DNA of 46,091 nucleotides from Okeania sp. SIO2B3 (GCF_010672525.1 NZ_JAAHGH010000031.1:22670-68760); one strand, 5' to 3'; shown: positions 17,501 to 25,863, counted from the stretch's first letter. Translations and numbers: made by a program. Notes: generated by a model from the letters alone, not told the origin.

Positions 17501-20500
17501 GTCTGGCAGCAGTAAGTTCTTTTGGTTTTAGTGGAACAAATGCTCACGTTATTGTGGAGGAAGTACCAACTCAGGTTAAGAGTCAAAAGCAAGAGAGAAA
17601 AGCTTATTTGTTAACTTTGTCAGCAAAAACTGAAAAAGCTCTGGATGAGTTAGTTAGTTGTTATCAAAATTATCTGGAAATTAATCCCGAATTAGAATTG
17701 GCAGATGTATGTTATACAGCTAACACTGGACGCGCTCACTTTAACCATCGACTCGCTGTTATTGCTTCAAACCAACAACAGTTAAGGGAAAAACTACAGC
17801 AACAAAAAGTAGGGGAAGAACTGGTGGGGGTGTTTTCAGGAAAACTATCCAATAGCAGTAGTTCTATACAAGTAGGATTTTTATTCACAGGTCAAGGTTC
17901 CCAGTATATCAACATGGGAAGGGAACTTTATCAAACTCAGCCTACTTTTCGTCAAGCTTTAGATAAATGTGACCAAATCCTAAGTCAGTATCTAGAACAT
18001 CCGCTCCTAGAAATTCTGTATCCTCAAGATGTACAAAACTTAAGTTCTTCTTTGCTAGACCAGACCGCTTATACTCAACCTGCTTTGTTTGCTATTGAGT
18101 ATGGTCTAGCTAAATTATGGGAATCTTGGGGGATTAAACCTAATGTAGTGATGGGTCACAGCGTGGGCGAATATGTGGCAGCTTGCGTTGCAGGAGTTTT
18201 CAGCTTGGAAGATGGTTTGAAATTAATTGCTACCCGCGGACAGTTGATGCAGCAGTTGCCCAGTGGTGGAGAAATGGTTTCTGTGATGGCATCAGAGTCT
18301 CAGGTAACAGAGGTTATAGGGAATTATAGTTCCCAAGTAACAAAAGCTGCTATTAATGGACCAGAAAGTGTGGTAATTTCTGGTGAGAGTCGAGCGATCG
18401 CTACTATTTGTAGTAAGCTAGACAGTATGGGAATCAAGACTAAGCGTTTACAGGTTTCTCATGCTTTCCATTCGCCGTTGATGGAACCTATGTTGTCTGA
18501 ATTTGAGGAAGTAGCGAAAGAAATTAGCTATAGTTTGCCTCAGATACCACTAATATCTAATGTCACTGGAGAACAAGTAACAGAGGAGATAACTCAAGCT
18601 GAATATTGGGTAAATCATGTTCGACAACCAGTGATGTTTGTCAAAAGCATGAAAACATTACACCAACAGGGGTATGAGTTATTTCTAGAAATCGGACCGA
18701 AACCAATATTATTGGGGATGGGAAGGCAATGTTTGCCTGGGGATGTAGGTTTATGGTTGCCTTCTTTGCGTCCGCAAAAAGGAGATTGGCAGCAGATGTT
18801 GGAGAGTTTGGGGCAGTTGTATGTCAAAGGGATGAAGATAAATTGGTTAGAATTTTACAAAGATTATCCTCACCAGAAAGTAGTGTTACCGACTTATCCA
18901 TTCCAGGGAAAACGGTATTGGTTGGATATTCAAACGAGCAATTATTGGAGTGAAGACAAAGGAACAAATTTAGAACAAAATACCTTACCTATTCAAGATA
19001 AATTTATGGAAATGAAAACACCAATAGAAACACACAAACGCCAAGAGAAAATCATAGCAGAAATTTGTGAAATTATCGCCAAGGAGTTAGGTTTTGAGGA
19101 ATCATCACAAATAGATATTCATAATCAACTGTTGGCGTTGGGAGCAGATTCCTTAACTTTCATAGCATTAGGAAAGAAGATAGAAAAAAACTATGGAATT
19201 AATATTACTATTCGCGAATTTTTTGAAGAATTAACAACAGTTGCTAATTTAGCAGAGTACATAGATAAAAATTTACCGCCTGAGTCAGAGGAAAAAGAGA
19301 CTCCTGAGCAGCGATCGCTACAACCGAAATCAGAAGAAGTTGTTGTGTTACAACAACTTCCCTCATCTAATCTAAAATTGACACCTGTCAAATCGGAGAT
19401 ATCGGGAGTACCAACTGTTATCGAAAGAATTATGGAGCAGCAACTCCAGGTTATGTCTCAGCAGTTAGAAGTTTTACAACAGAAGCAGATTTATGTATCG
19501 AACAATGAGCAACCTGTCTTAGATGATTCTCTTCACGAAATTCCACAACCAAAACTCAATCAGAACAAAAGAGAATATTCTGCTCCTCCAGTCAAACCAA
19601 AATCAAAATCTACTCCAACATCTCCTAAACTCCAACAAGAAATTTCAACCGTTAGTTTTGATAAATTATCACCCAGAGATTATTTACGAACTCCAGTAGA
19701 AATTGAGCAGCGACTCAACTCAATTCTGCCAGAATTAATTGCTCAGTCAGATTTAGACAGTTATCGGGAAATGCCAACTGAGCTAGAAAATTTGAGTGTA
19801 GATTACATAGTGCAGGGACTACAAGAAATGGGTTGGTCTTACCAACTAGGAGAAAGCTTTTCTACAGAATCAGCATTCCAAAAATTAGGTATAGTCAGCA
19901 ATCATCAGCGGTTGTTCAAACGTCTCCTAGAAATACTAGCAGAAGTAGGAATCTTACAGTTAAACCAGCAGCAATGGCAAGTAATGAAAACTTTAGAGGG
20001 AAATAATCCCAAAGAAAAAAGTCAAAAGTTATTGAACCAATATCCCAATGCTCACGCTGAACTTACCCTACTTCATCGCTGTGCTTCACAATTAAGTAGT
20101 GTACTGCAAGGAAAATTAAATCCATTAGAACTAATTTTCCCAGATGGAGACTTAACTACTGCAACTCAATTCTATCAAGAATCTCCTCCATCTCAGGTAA
20201 TGAACAATATTGCACAAAAAGCGATCGCTATAGCTATAGAGAAATTACCATCAGATCGTGGAGTAAGATTTTTGGAAATAGGAGCAGGTACTGGAGGGAC
20301 TACAAGTCATATTCTGCCTCATCTCAATCCCAGTCAAACCAAATATGTATTCACAGATATAGGAGGTTTTTTCAATGCCAGAGCTAGAGAGAAATTCCCA
20401 GATTACCCTTATATCTCTTATCAAACTCTAGACATTGAGAAAAATCCAAAAAATCAAGGGTTTGAGTCTCAGTCCTATGATATAATTATTGCTGCCAATG

Positions 20501-22305
20501 TGCTTCACGCTACCACTTCCATGAGCGAGACCTTATCCCACGTGCGACAACTGTTAGCACCAGGAGGAATATTAGTGTTGTGGGAAAAGACAACTCCCCA
20601 GAGGTTCTTAGATTTAATCTTTGGGTTATTAGAAGGATGGCAGAAATTCAGCGATCGAGACTTACGTCCTAATTATCCCTTACTAAGTAAATCCAAGTGG
20701 AAGCAATTCCTAAGTGAAAATGGTTTTACTCAAGTTGTCATTGTTCCTCAAATTGAGGGAACATCTACAGCTTTATCTCAAGAAGCAGTGATTATTGCTC
20801 AAGCAGAAGCAATGGGAGAAAAAAAAGTTCGTTCTCAGACTAGAACTGCCAATAAAATAGCACTGAATCAACAGCAACAGAGTTATCTAGAGAAATTTAT
20901 TACTACCTACACCAAAAAAACTCAAAAATCTAAGCAAACAGCTATAACTTGTCGTCCAGTGCTAGCGGATAAAAGACCAGCAGTAGGATTTCGCATTGAA
21001 CTCAAAGAAATCAAATATCCTATTATTGGAGAATCTTCCAGTGGTTCTCGAATATGGGATATTGACGGTAACGAATATATAGATATTTCTATGGGGTTTG
21101 GCGTACATCTTCTGGGTCATCAACCACCATTTATTACTGAAGCTCTGCAAAATCAAATCAAACAAGGAATGCAAATTGGTCCACAAGCTAAACTTGCTGG
21201 AGAAGTAGCGCAGTTAATTCACGAACTAACAGGTATGGAACGAGTTGCCTTCTGTAATTCTGGTACAGAAGCAGTTATGACTGCATTACGTTTAGCCAGA
21301 CTAGCTACAGGTCGTGACAAAATTGTGATCTTTAATGATTCTTATCACGGTCAATTTGATGGAGTTTTAGCTATGGCAACAAGCAACGAAAAAGAGATAG
21401 CATCAATGCCAGTACTACCTGGGATATTGCAACGTATGGTTGATGATGTAATAGTTCTAACTTATGGTACAAACGAATCCCTAGACATTCTCAAAACTCA
21501 TAGCGATGAATTAGCTGCTGTTCTGGTTGAACCCGTTCAAAGTCGGCGACTAGATTTACAACCAAAAGAATTTTTGCAACAAGTGAGACAATTTACGAAA
21601 AAAGCTGGTATTCCGCTAATTTTTGATGAAATAGTCACTGGTTTTCGTATTCATCAGGGAGGATCTCAGGCGTGGTTTGGTGTTGAAGCAGACATTGCTA
21701 CCTATGGTAAATGCGTAGGTGGTGGTACACCTATTGGGGTAATTGCTGGTAAAGCAAATTATATGAATGGTATAGATGGAGGTTTGTGGAATTATGGAGA
21801 TGACACCTATCCAGAAGCACTACAGACATTTTTCGCTGGAACTTTCAATAAAAATCCTTTAACCATGGCAGCAGCACGAGCAGTACTGCAACATTTGAAA
21901 AGTCAAGGAAAAGTATTACAAGAAAATCTAAATCAACGTACCTCAAAGTTTATAACAAGACTAAATACTTATTTTGAACAAGAGTATTTACCAATAAAAA
22001 TGATAAATTTTGGCTCAGTATTTAGGTTTGTACCATTAAGTAATTATAGCTATCTATCTCAACCAATAGAATTAGACATACTATTCTATAAACTAATAGA
22101 AAAGGGTGTTTATATGTGGGAAGGAAGAAACGGACCAGCTTGTTTTATTTCTACAGCTCATACAGATGAGGATATTGATTATATTATTTCTGCTGTCAAA
22201 GAAAGTGTATCAGAAATGCGTCAGGGCGGTTTTTTTCATAACAATAATCAGCAAAATTCTCAAACTAATGTCAGACAAACTGAGCGAGTCAAAGGAGCAT
22301 TATAG
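14515..22305 (+). CDS. PKS: AR-GNAT-ACP-KS-AT-ACP-CMT-aminotransferase
   Basis: A 2596-aa protein. A winged-helix adaptor region (about 1-240) and GNAT domain (258-465; Trp281, Thr387, FHQLHGA around 421-426, GYRP) followed by an ACP (Ser509) form a loading unit like that of CurA; related GNAT units occur in SxtA and AprA. In that family malonyl-CoA is decarboxylated and acetyl is put on the ACP. Next come a ketosynthase (589-1010; Cys761 in DTACSSS, HGTGT, GHAEAAAG), an acyltransferase (1121-1440; GHSVGEY Ser1216, HAFH 1316-1319, the malonyl signature), an ACP (Ser1546), a Pro/Gln-rich linker, a C-methyltransferase (about 1750-2085, EIGAGTGGTT) and a class III PLP aminotransferase (about 2150-2570; CNSGTEA, FDEIVTGFR, Lys2399 in YGKCVGGG) of the McyE/MycA type. 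No KR, DH or ER is seen. Inferred product: 2-methyl-3-aminobutanoyl-ACP. Unlike McyE there is no condensation domain after the aminotransferase. A dispersed repeat encodes about residues 210-218. Confidence 0.95.
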   Translation: MLDLIDRYEQGFVSIPVILVCRQKGLFELLKRQKMTHKQIADVLGANTDNLQVALRMMESLGWLSRNEANEYFFIEKSQAYLSIPKDILELYNLPLDSYLLGKEKPGFLKNWLARSQEQWHLKDRILADFLDGVLIISIMLALHKHNLLVYQEQAPLFPNLNILVREELSALLMMKGLAQPNVRIVEQQKEKSIQDETGTTEINLENPICRGEWHSPSPNLASVRKSGENYLGLTAVGKSLVERTLIRNISLNCFENKFYQLRHPTIEDLPDLIALEALCWPENIRVDNEEIQRRILQYPQGQFVLAVENKIIGAIYSQRINSIQLLEGKTYLQVPSLHTESGDVIQLLAVNILPEMQSQGLGDRLLEFMLQYCTLMGNAEKIVAVTLCRNYQDHSSMSITEYIHHKSESGLLVDQLLRFHQLHGAKIQKVMPGYRPQDIENQGYGVLVEYDVQHRQRFDSVIVAKKQPEKVKLITNIDEIVADCVRKVMNPKFSLDSSRALMEMGIESLELLELKYLLEKKLEVEIEPNFFFKYGTVEAIASYFKGETPVTQKQNFQLLPEQTALDTISFSSKEEMLIKRPIGELENGIAIIGIACRFPGGADNPQKFWSLLRDGIDGITEVPPSRWDIEQYYHPDKNQPGKISSRYGGFISNVDKFDAEFFQISPREAKYIDPQQRILLEENWKALENAGINPQSLAGTETGVFVGLAFHDYEQLQYKYRQDEDLNLHFATGSSSAIGAGRLSYFFKLNGPSITVDTACSSSLSAVHLACQSIRNGECELALASGVNFLLSPELSISFSQAGMLSPDGRCKTFDASANGYVRSEGCGVVVLKSWQQAIADGDQVLAVIRGTAINQDGASNGITAPNQSAQEAVIQKALSVAGISANQVSYLEAHGTGTSLGDPVEIKAVEAVYGKNRGMDRPLTIGSVKTIIGHAEAAAGIAGLIKVVLSLQNKYIPPHLHLQELNPYISLADIPGAVPTEGKVWEKYDGDESCLAAVSSFGFSGTNAHVIVEEVPTQVKSQKQERKAYLLTLSAKTEKALDELVSCYQNYLEINPELELADVCYTANTGRAHFNHRLAVIASNQQQLREKLQQQKVGEELVGVFSGKLSNSSSSIQVGFLFTGQGSQYINMGRELYQTQPTFRQALDKCDQILSQYLEHPLLEILYPQDVQNLSSSLLDQTAYTQPALFAIEYGLAKLWESWGIKPNVVMGHSVGEYVAACVAGVFSLEDGLKLIATRGQLMQQLPSGGEMVSVMASESQVTEVIGNYSSQVTKAAINGPESVVISGESRAIATICSKLDSMGIKTKRLQVSHAFHSPLMEPMLSEFEEVAKEISYSLPQIPLISNVTGEQVTEEITQAEYWVNHVRQPVMFVKSMKTLHQQGYELFLEIGPKPILLGMGRQCLPGDVGLWLPSLRPQKGDWQQMLESLGQLYVKGMKINWLEFYKDYPHQKVVLPTYPFQGKRYWLDIQTSNYWSEDKGTNLEQNTLPIQDKFMEMKTPIETHKRQEKIIAEICEIIAKELGFEESSQIDIHNQLLALGADSLTFIALGKKIEKNYGINITIREFFEELTTVANLAEYIDKNLPPESEEKETPEQRSLQPKSEEVVVLQQLPSSNLKLTPVKSEISGVPTVIERIMEQQLQVMSQQLEVLQQKQIYVSNNEQPVLDDSLHEIPQPKLNQNKREYSAPPVKPKSKSTPTSPKLQQEISTVSFDKLSPRDYLRTPVEIEQRLNSILPELIAQSDLDSYREMPTELENLSVDYIVQGLQEMGWSYQLGESFSTESAFQKLGIVSNHQRLFKRLLEILAEVGILQLNQQQWQVMKTLEGNNPKEKSQKLLNQYPNAHAELTLLHRCASQLSSVLQGKLNPLELIFPDGDLTTATQFYQESPPSQVMNNIAQKAIAIAIEKLPSDRGVRFLEIGAGTGGTTSHILPHLNPSQTKYVFTDIGGFFNARAREKFPDYPYISYQTLDIEKNPKNQGFESQSYDIIIAANVLHATTSMSETLSHVRQLLAPGGILVLWEKTTPQRFLDLIFGLLEGWQKFSDRDLRPNYPLLSKSKWKQFLSENGFTQVVIVPQIEGTSTALSQEAVIIAQAEAMGEKKVRSQTRTANKIALNQQQQSYLEKFITTYTKKTQKSKQTAITCRPVLADKRPAVGFRIELKEIKYPIIGESSSGSRIWDIDGNEYIDISMGFGVHLLGHQPPFITEALQNQIKQGMQIGPQAKLAGEVAQLIHELTGMERVAFCNSGTEAVMTALRLARLATGRDKIVIFNDSYHGQFDGVLAMATSNEKEIASMPVLPGILQRMVDDVIVLTYGTNESLDILKTHSDELAAVLVEPVQSRRLDLQPKEFLQQVRQFTKKAGIPLIFDEIVTGFRIHQGGSQAWFGVEADIATYGKCVGGGTPIGVIAGKANYMNGIDGGLWNYGDDTYPEALQTFFAGTFNKNPLTMAAARAVLQHLKSQGKVLQENLNQRTSKFITRLNTYFEQEYLPIKMINFGSVFRFVPLSNYSYLSQPIELDILFYKLIEKGVYMWEGRNGPACFISTAHTDEDIDYIISAVKESVSEMRQGGFFHNNNQQNSQTNVRQTERVKGAL
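15143..15165. repeat. Dispersed palindrome inserted in frame in the PKS gene
   Basis: GGGCGAATGGCATTCGCCC (from 15147) with a leading GTAG is the same element found at 22793-22815, 25796-25818 and 27948-27970. Here it encodes part of CRGEWHSPSP in the adaptor-GNAT linker without disturbing the frame. Confidence 0.85.
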
Positions 22306-22337
22306 CTGTAGTGGCCAGCAATACTGAGGAGTCAGGA

Positions 22338-22418
22338 GTGGGTTGTCTCCCCCTCCTGGGAGGGGTTAGGGGTGGGTTGTCTCCCCCTCCTGGGAGGGGT
22401 TAGGGGTGGGTTGTCTCC
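22338..22418. repeat. 34-bp tandem GC-rich hairpin repeat
   Basis: GTGGGTTGTCTCCCCCTCC... repeats with a 34-bp period (starts at 22338, 22372 and 22406; two full units plus part of a third). Each unit contains CCCCTCCTGGGAGGGG. It lies between the convergent PKS (+) and NTPase (-) genes and may serve as a bidirectional terminator, though it belongs to a dispersed family. The flank at 22411-22440 also resembles the interior of family B elements. Confidence 0.7.
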
Positions 22419-22452
22419 TACCCCTACTAAAAGACTTTTATCGTAGAGAATA

Positions 22453-23667
22453 CTAAACCCTAAGCCGCAAAAAGTTACGGAAACTCCAATGATACAAACT
22501 ATAACACATTTCTCCCCCAATTTCTTGCTGATGTAAAAATTCCACCCAACTTTCCATCACCTCTTCTATATCATATTCATCCACATCTATGAATTGAGCA
22601 TTGCCAGAACATAGCGATCGCTCTATCGCCTCCACACAAACTGCTTCTTCTTCCTCCACTAACACTTTCAGCACTCCTAACTCAATTTCTGACAAACCCT
22701 CACCTCCCATCTTTTCCCACAAACCCTGATAATATTCCTCTAAACCTGCCGTAAGGACGTTCCATGGAACCTCCCAAGGGCGAATGCCATAAGGGCGAAT
22801 GCCATTCGCCCCTACAGTCGTCTCCCCCCCTTCCAAAAGGAGGTTAGAATTCCGGTCCCCCCCTTCCAAAGGGGGGTTAGGGGGGATAACACCCAAAACC
22901 CGACTCAAATACATAAAATTATTCCCACTCTCAACCACCAACTCTCGACAAAATTCCGCTTCACTCAGATAATTTTCAGCAACCCAAGATTTAATATTTG
23001 CTCCCACTCCCGGAATTGCCAAATAATGCTCAACATAAGCTCGTGCATCTTCCCGGTTTTGTTCTGGATATTCTTCTAAATTCAGTGTTTCCGCAGGAGT
23101 TTCAATTAATAAACCAGACTTTGCTCTCAGAAATGGTCTGCGCGCGAGGAGGAAATAGACTTGTTTCGGCAAATATCTGGGCAAGTAGAATATATTGGAG
23201 TCTCGTGGTTGACTTTGGCGATCGAGGTTGTCGCATCCATCCACTACTACGATCAATTTTTCCTCTGCTGTGAGGTTGTCGCTAATTTTCTGGAGTAATA
23301 GGGATAGATACCAACTGCCTTCCGTAACGTTATCGGGAAGGGTGGGGTTTTGGTCGTCTATTTTTTGGATGAGTTGGGTGCAAATGGTAATTAGAAATTC
23401 GTCAGCGCGGTTTTTGCCCTCAAGTTCGGCAGTGTAATAAACAGTTTGGGGGTTTTCGATGGTGTAGTTGGCGAGGATGGCACTTTTACCGCTACCGGGG
23501 GAACCGATGAGGGTGAAGTAACCGTTGTTGTGGTTTTGGAGGAAGTTGTTGATGGTGGTGGAGATGAGGGGGCGATCGAGATAATTCTCGGTTTTTTGTC
23601 GAATGAATTTTTGGAATATTTTTGGGTAGGGGGAGGGTGGAGTTGGAAGTTGAGGTTGGTTGTTCAT
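22453..23667 (-). CDS. STAND-like P-loop NTPase (second, smaller)
   Basis: A 404-aa protein starting MNNQPQLP at 23667. The open frame continues upstream, but that part only overlaps the WD40 gene in another frame. The start forms an ATGA overlap with the WD40 stop, so translation is probably coupled. Visible: a Walker A motif GSPGSGKS (Lys61), a Walker B-like strand LIVVVDGCDNLD (Asp143), an ARRPF segment and a C-terminal YSLYHWSFRNFL. The last motif parallels YSIYHASFLDFL in the neighbouring 519-aa NTPase, so the two are homologous. It lacks the N-terminal helical domain of that neighbour. In Walker B the acidic residue after the second Asp is Asn (DGCDN against DALDE), which may weaken hydrolysis. 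Residues about 260-301 are encoded by dispersed GC-rich and GGGCGAATG repeats, replacing a stretch that is ordinary sequence in the homologue. Likely a signalling or defence ATPase subunit; target unknown. Confidence 0.8.
   Translation of the reverse strand: MNNQPQLPTPPSPYPKIFQKFIRQKTENYLDRPLISTTINNFLQNHNNGYFTLIGSPGSGKSAILANYTIENPQTVYYTAELEGKNRADEFLITICTQLIQKIDDQNPTLPDNVTEGSWYLSLLLQKISDNLTAEEKLIVVVDGCDNLDRQSQPRDSNIFYLPRYLPKQVYFLLARRPFLRAKSGLLIETPAETLNLEEYPEQNREDARAYVEHYLAIPGVGANIKSWVAENYLSEAEFCRELVVESGNNFMYLSRVLGVIPPNPPLEGGDRNSNLLLEGGETTVGANGIRPYGIRPWEVPWNVLTAGLEEYYQGLWEKMGGEGLSEIELGVLKVLVEEEEAVCVEAIERSLCSGNAQFIDVDEYDIEEVMESWVEFLHQQEIGGEMCYSLYHWSFRNFLRLRV
22778..22888. repeat. Dispersed repeats embedded in the NTPase coding sequence
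   Basis: Two copies of GGGCGAATGCCAT (22778-22790 and within 22793-22815, the second a full palindrome) are followed by two related CCCCCCTTCCAAA(A)GG hairpins (about 22825-22840 and 22858-22888). All are read in frame and give the low-complexity PPNPPLEGGD, LLLEGGE and GIRPYGIRP segments. Confidence 0.8.
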
Positions 23668-25739
23668 GGTTGTGTCTCCATTCCTTCGAGGCGGAGGAAA
23701 TGTAATCTTCCTAAAGTCTCTCCTGCCACAATAGTTATTCCATCTGGGGCAACAGCACAGCATTTTATAGGACTTTCCCCAGTAAAGCTGGCAATTTCTG
23801 CCCCAGTTTCCAGGCTCCAGACTTTGATCGTATTGTCTTCTGAACCGGAAATAACTTGCTTGCCATCGGGGGTTACTGCTACAGCCATTACCCATTCGCT
23901 ATAAAGGGTATGAATTTCTGCCCCAGTTTCTAGGCTCCAGACTTTGATAGTATTGTCATGTGAAACGGAAATAACTTGCTTGCCATCGGGGGTTACTGCT
24001 ACAGTTCTTACCAATTCGCCATGACCTGTAAGGGTATGAATTTCTGCCCCAGTTTCGAGACTCCAGACTTTGATAGTATCGTCATCATATAAACCGGAAA
24101 TAACTTGCTTGCCATCAGGGGTTACTGCTACAGCCATTACCCAGTCGCTATGACCAGAAAGGGTATGAATTTCTGCCCCAGTTTCGAGACTCCAGACTTT
24201 GATAGTATTGTCATCTGAAATGGAAATAACTTGCTTGCCATCAGGGGTTACTGCTACAGCCATTACCCAGTCGCTATGACCAGAAAGGGTATGAATTTCT
24301 GCCCCAGTTTCGAGACTCCAGACTTTGATAGTATTGCCATCTGAAATGGAAATAACTTGTTTGCCATCGGGGGTAACTGCTACAGAATTTACCGAGTCGC
24401 TATGACCAGAAATGGTATGAATTTCTGCCCCGGTTTCCAGGCTTTCGAGGCTCCAGACTTTGATAGTACCGTCATCTGAACCGGAAATAACTTGCTTGCC
24501 ATCGGGGGTTACTACTACAGCATTTACCTGGTCGCTATGACCAGAAATGGTATGAATTTTTGCCCCGGTTTCCAGGGTCCAGACTTTGATCGTATTGTCA
24601 TGTGAACCGGAAATAACTTGCTTGCTATCAGGGGTAACTGCTACAGCTATTACCACATTGTGATGACCAGTAAGGGAATGAATTTCTGCCCCGGTTTCCA
24701 GGCTCCAGACTTTGATCGTATTGTCTCTTGAACCGGAAATAACTTGCTTGCCATCGGGGGTAACTGCTACAGAATTTACCGAGTCGCCATGACCAGTAAG
24801 GGAATGAATTTCTGCCCCGGTTTCCAGGCTCCAGACTTTGATCGTATTGTCTCTTGAACCGGAAATAACTTGCTTGCCATCGGGGGTTACTACTACAGAA
24901 TTTACCGAGTCGCCATGACCAGTAAGGGAATGAATTTCTGCCCTGGTTTCCAGGCTCCAGACTTTGATCGTATTGTCTCTTGAACCGGAAATAACTTGCT
25001 TGCCATCGGGGGTTACTACTACAGCATTTACCTCGTCGCTATGACCAGTAAGGGAATGAATTTCTGCCCCGGTTTCCAAGCTCCAGACTTTGATCGTATT
25101 GTCTCTTGAACGGAAAATAACTTGTTTGCCATCGGGGGTTTCTGCTACAGCCATTACCCAGTTGCTATGACCAGTAAGGGAATGAATTTCTGCCCCGGTT
25201 TCCAAGCTCCAGACTTTGATAGTATTGTCCTCTGAACAAATCAGTTGCTTGCCATCGGGGGTTACTGGTACAGCATTTACATAGCCAATATGAATTTGGA
25301 GAGTACGAATTAACGGACCACCGGGAGGCGTTAAGCTTGTTTTCAAAGGTCGCAACCAAATATTTTGTTTGTTCTGTTTTGTTTCTAACAGTAACTCCTG
25401 AATTTCTAGCCCTGCTAAATGCTGCATCCGCCCCAATAGCTGACCCGCCAGTTGTTTCTCATTCCTTGCCAAAACATGAGCAGACAGTCGCAACGCTCCT
25501 TGAATTAATTTCAAAGTTTTAACTTTCTCATTGTTATCCTTAACCAGATCGTAATCTTCAATTAACCCCTGCACGCCAAAGTCAGGATGCTTAATTTTTG
25601 CTGCCAGGAAATCAAAATTAGTCAGGAGTTTGCAATACTTCTCTAATTGCTTTGACTCCACCAGAGTATGAATATTACCCAACATCGCACGTTGACGCGC
25701 AGGCGTTGCAGAAGCTAATTTTTCAGCAAATTTCCCCAT
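23664..25739 (-). CDS. WD40-repeat protein with STAND-type helical N-terminus
   Basis: The start is placed at the ATG at 25739 (MGKFAEKLAS), because AAAGGAG lies 7 bp before it; a TTG at 25766 is possible but has no such site. Residues 1 to about 130 are helical and contain LLTNFDFLAAKIK, VQGLIEDYDLV and LIQGALRLSAHVL. In one-chain cyanobacterial STAND proteins this segment sits between the NTPase and the WD40 repeats. About thirteen WD40 repeats of 42 residues follow (VTPDGKQVISGS-DNTIKVWSLETGAEIH), enough for roughly two beta-propellers. They are nearly identical to each other except at a few positions after GH (SN, DE, DS, NV, DQ, DW, EL, EW). Repeat 7 has a small SLE duplication and the last repeat is degenerate. 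No NTPase is present in this chain. Likely the sensor or ligand-binding part of a split STAND complex with the flanking NTPases. Confidence 0.9.
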   Translation of the reverse strand: MGKFAEKLASATPARQRAMLGNIHTLVESKQLEKYCKLLTNFDFLAAKIKHPDFGVQGLIEDYDLVKDNNEKVKTLKLIQGALRLSAHVLARNEKQLAGQLLGRMQHLAGLEIQELLLETKQNKQNIWLRPLKTSLTPPGGPLIRTLQIHIGYVNAVPVTPDGKQLICSEDNTIKVWSLETGAEIHSLTGHSNWVMAVAETPDGKQVIFRSRDNTIKVWSLETGAEIHSLTGHSDEVNAVVVTPDGKQVISGSRDNTIKVWSLETRAEIHSLTGHGDSVNSVVVTPDGKQVISGSRDNTIKVWSLETGAEIHSLTGHGDSVNSVAVTPDGKQVISGSRDNTIKVWSLETGAEIHSLTGHHNVVIAVAVTPDSKQVISGSHDNTIKVWTLETGAKIHTISGHSDQVNAVVVTPDGKQVISGSDDGTIKVWSLESLETGAEIHTISGHSDSVNSVAVTPDGKQVISISDGNTIKVWSLETGAEIHTLSGHSDWVMAVAVTPDGKQVISISDDNTIKVWSLETGAEIHTLSGHSDWVMAVAVTPDGKQVISGLYDDDTIKVWSLETGAEIHTLTGHGELVRTVAVTPDGKQVISVSHDNTIKVWSLETGAEIHTLYSEWVMAVAVTPDGKQVISGSEDNTIKVWSLETGAEIASFTGESPIKCCAVAPDGITIVAGETLGRLHFLRLEGMETQP

Positions 25740-25795
25740 AATATTACTCCTTTCTAAGAAACTCAAGACTTATACAGAAGCACTATATCTAGTTA

Positions 25796-25818
25796 GGGCG
25801 AATGCCATTCGCCCCTAC
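25796..25818. repeat. Dispersed palindrome GGGCGAATG..CATTCGCCC
   Basis: A copy of the palindrome in the 124-bp gap between the 519-aa NTPase gene and the WD40 gene, inside the presumed operon. Confidence 0.8.
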
Positions 25819-25863
25819 AGATGGCGTATAATTCAGTTCCATGTAGCACTTCCAGAACAACCT

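Noticed and set aside
22338-22418. CRISPR-like array of 34-bp repeats
   Set aside because: The units are contiguous with no spacers and belong to a dispersed GC-rich hairpin family.
23668-23895. N-terminal extension of the smaller NTPase
   Set aside because: The extra 76 residues only translate the WD40 coding DNA in another frame; the ATG at 23667 overlaps the WD40 stop and starts the conserved part.
23446-23904. 152-aa open frame on the + strand
   Set aside because: It is antisense to the WD40 and NTPase genes and has a Gly/Val/Glu-rich composition typical of a mirror frame.
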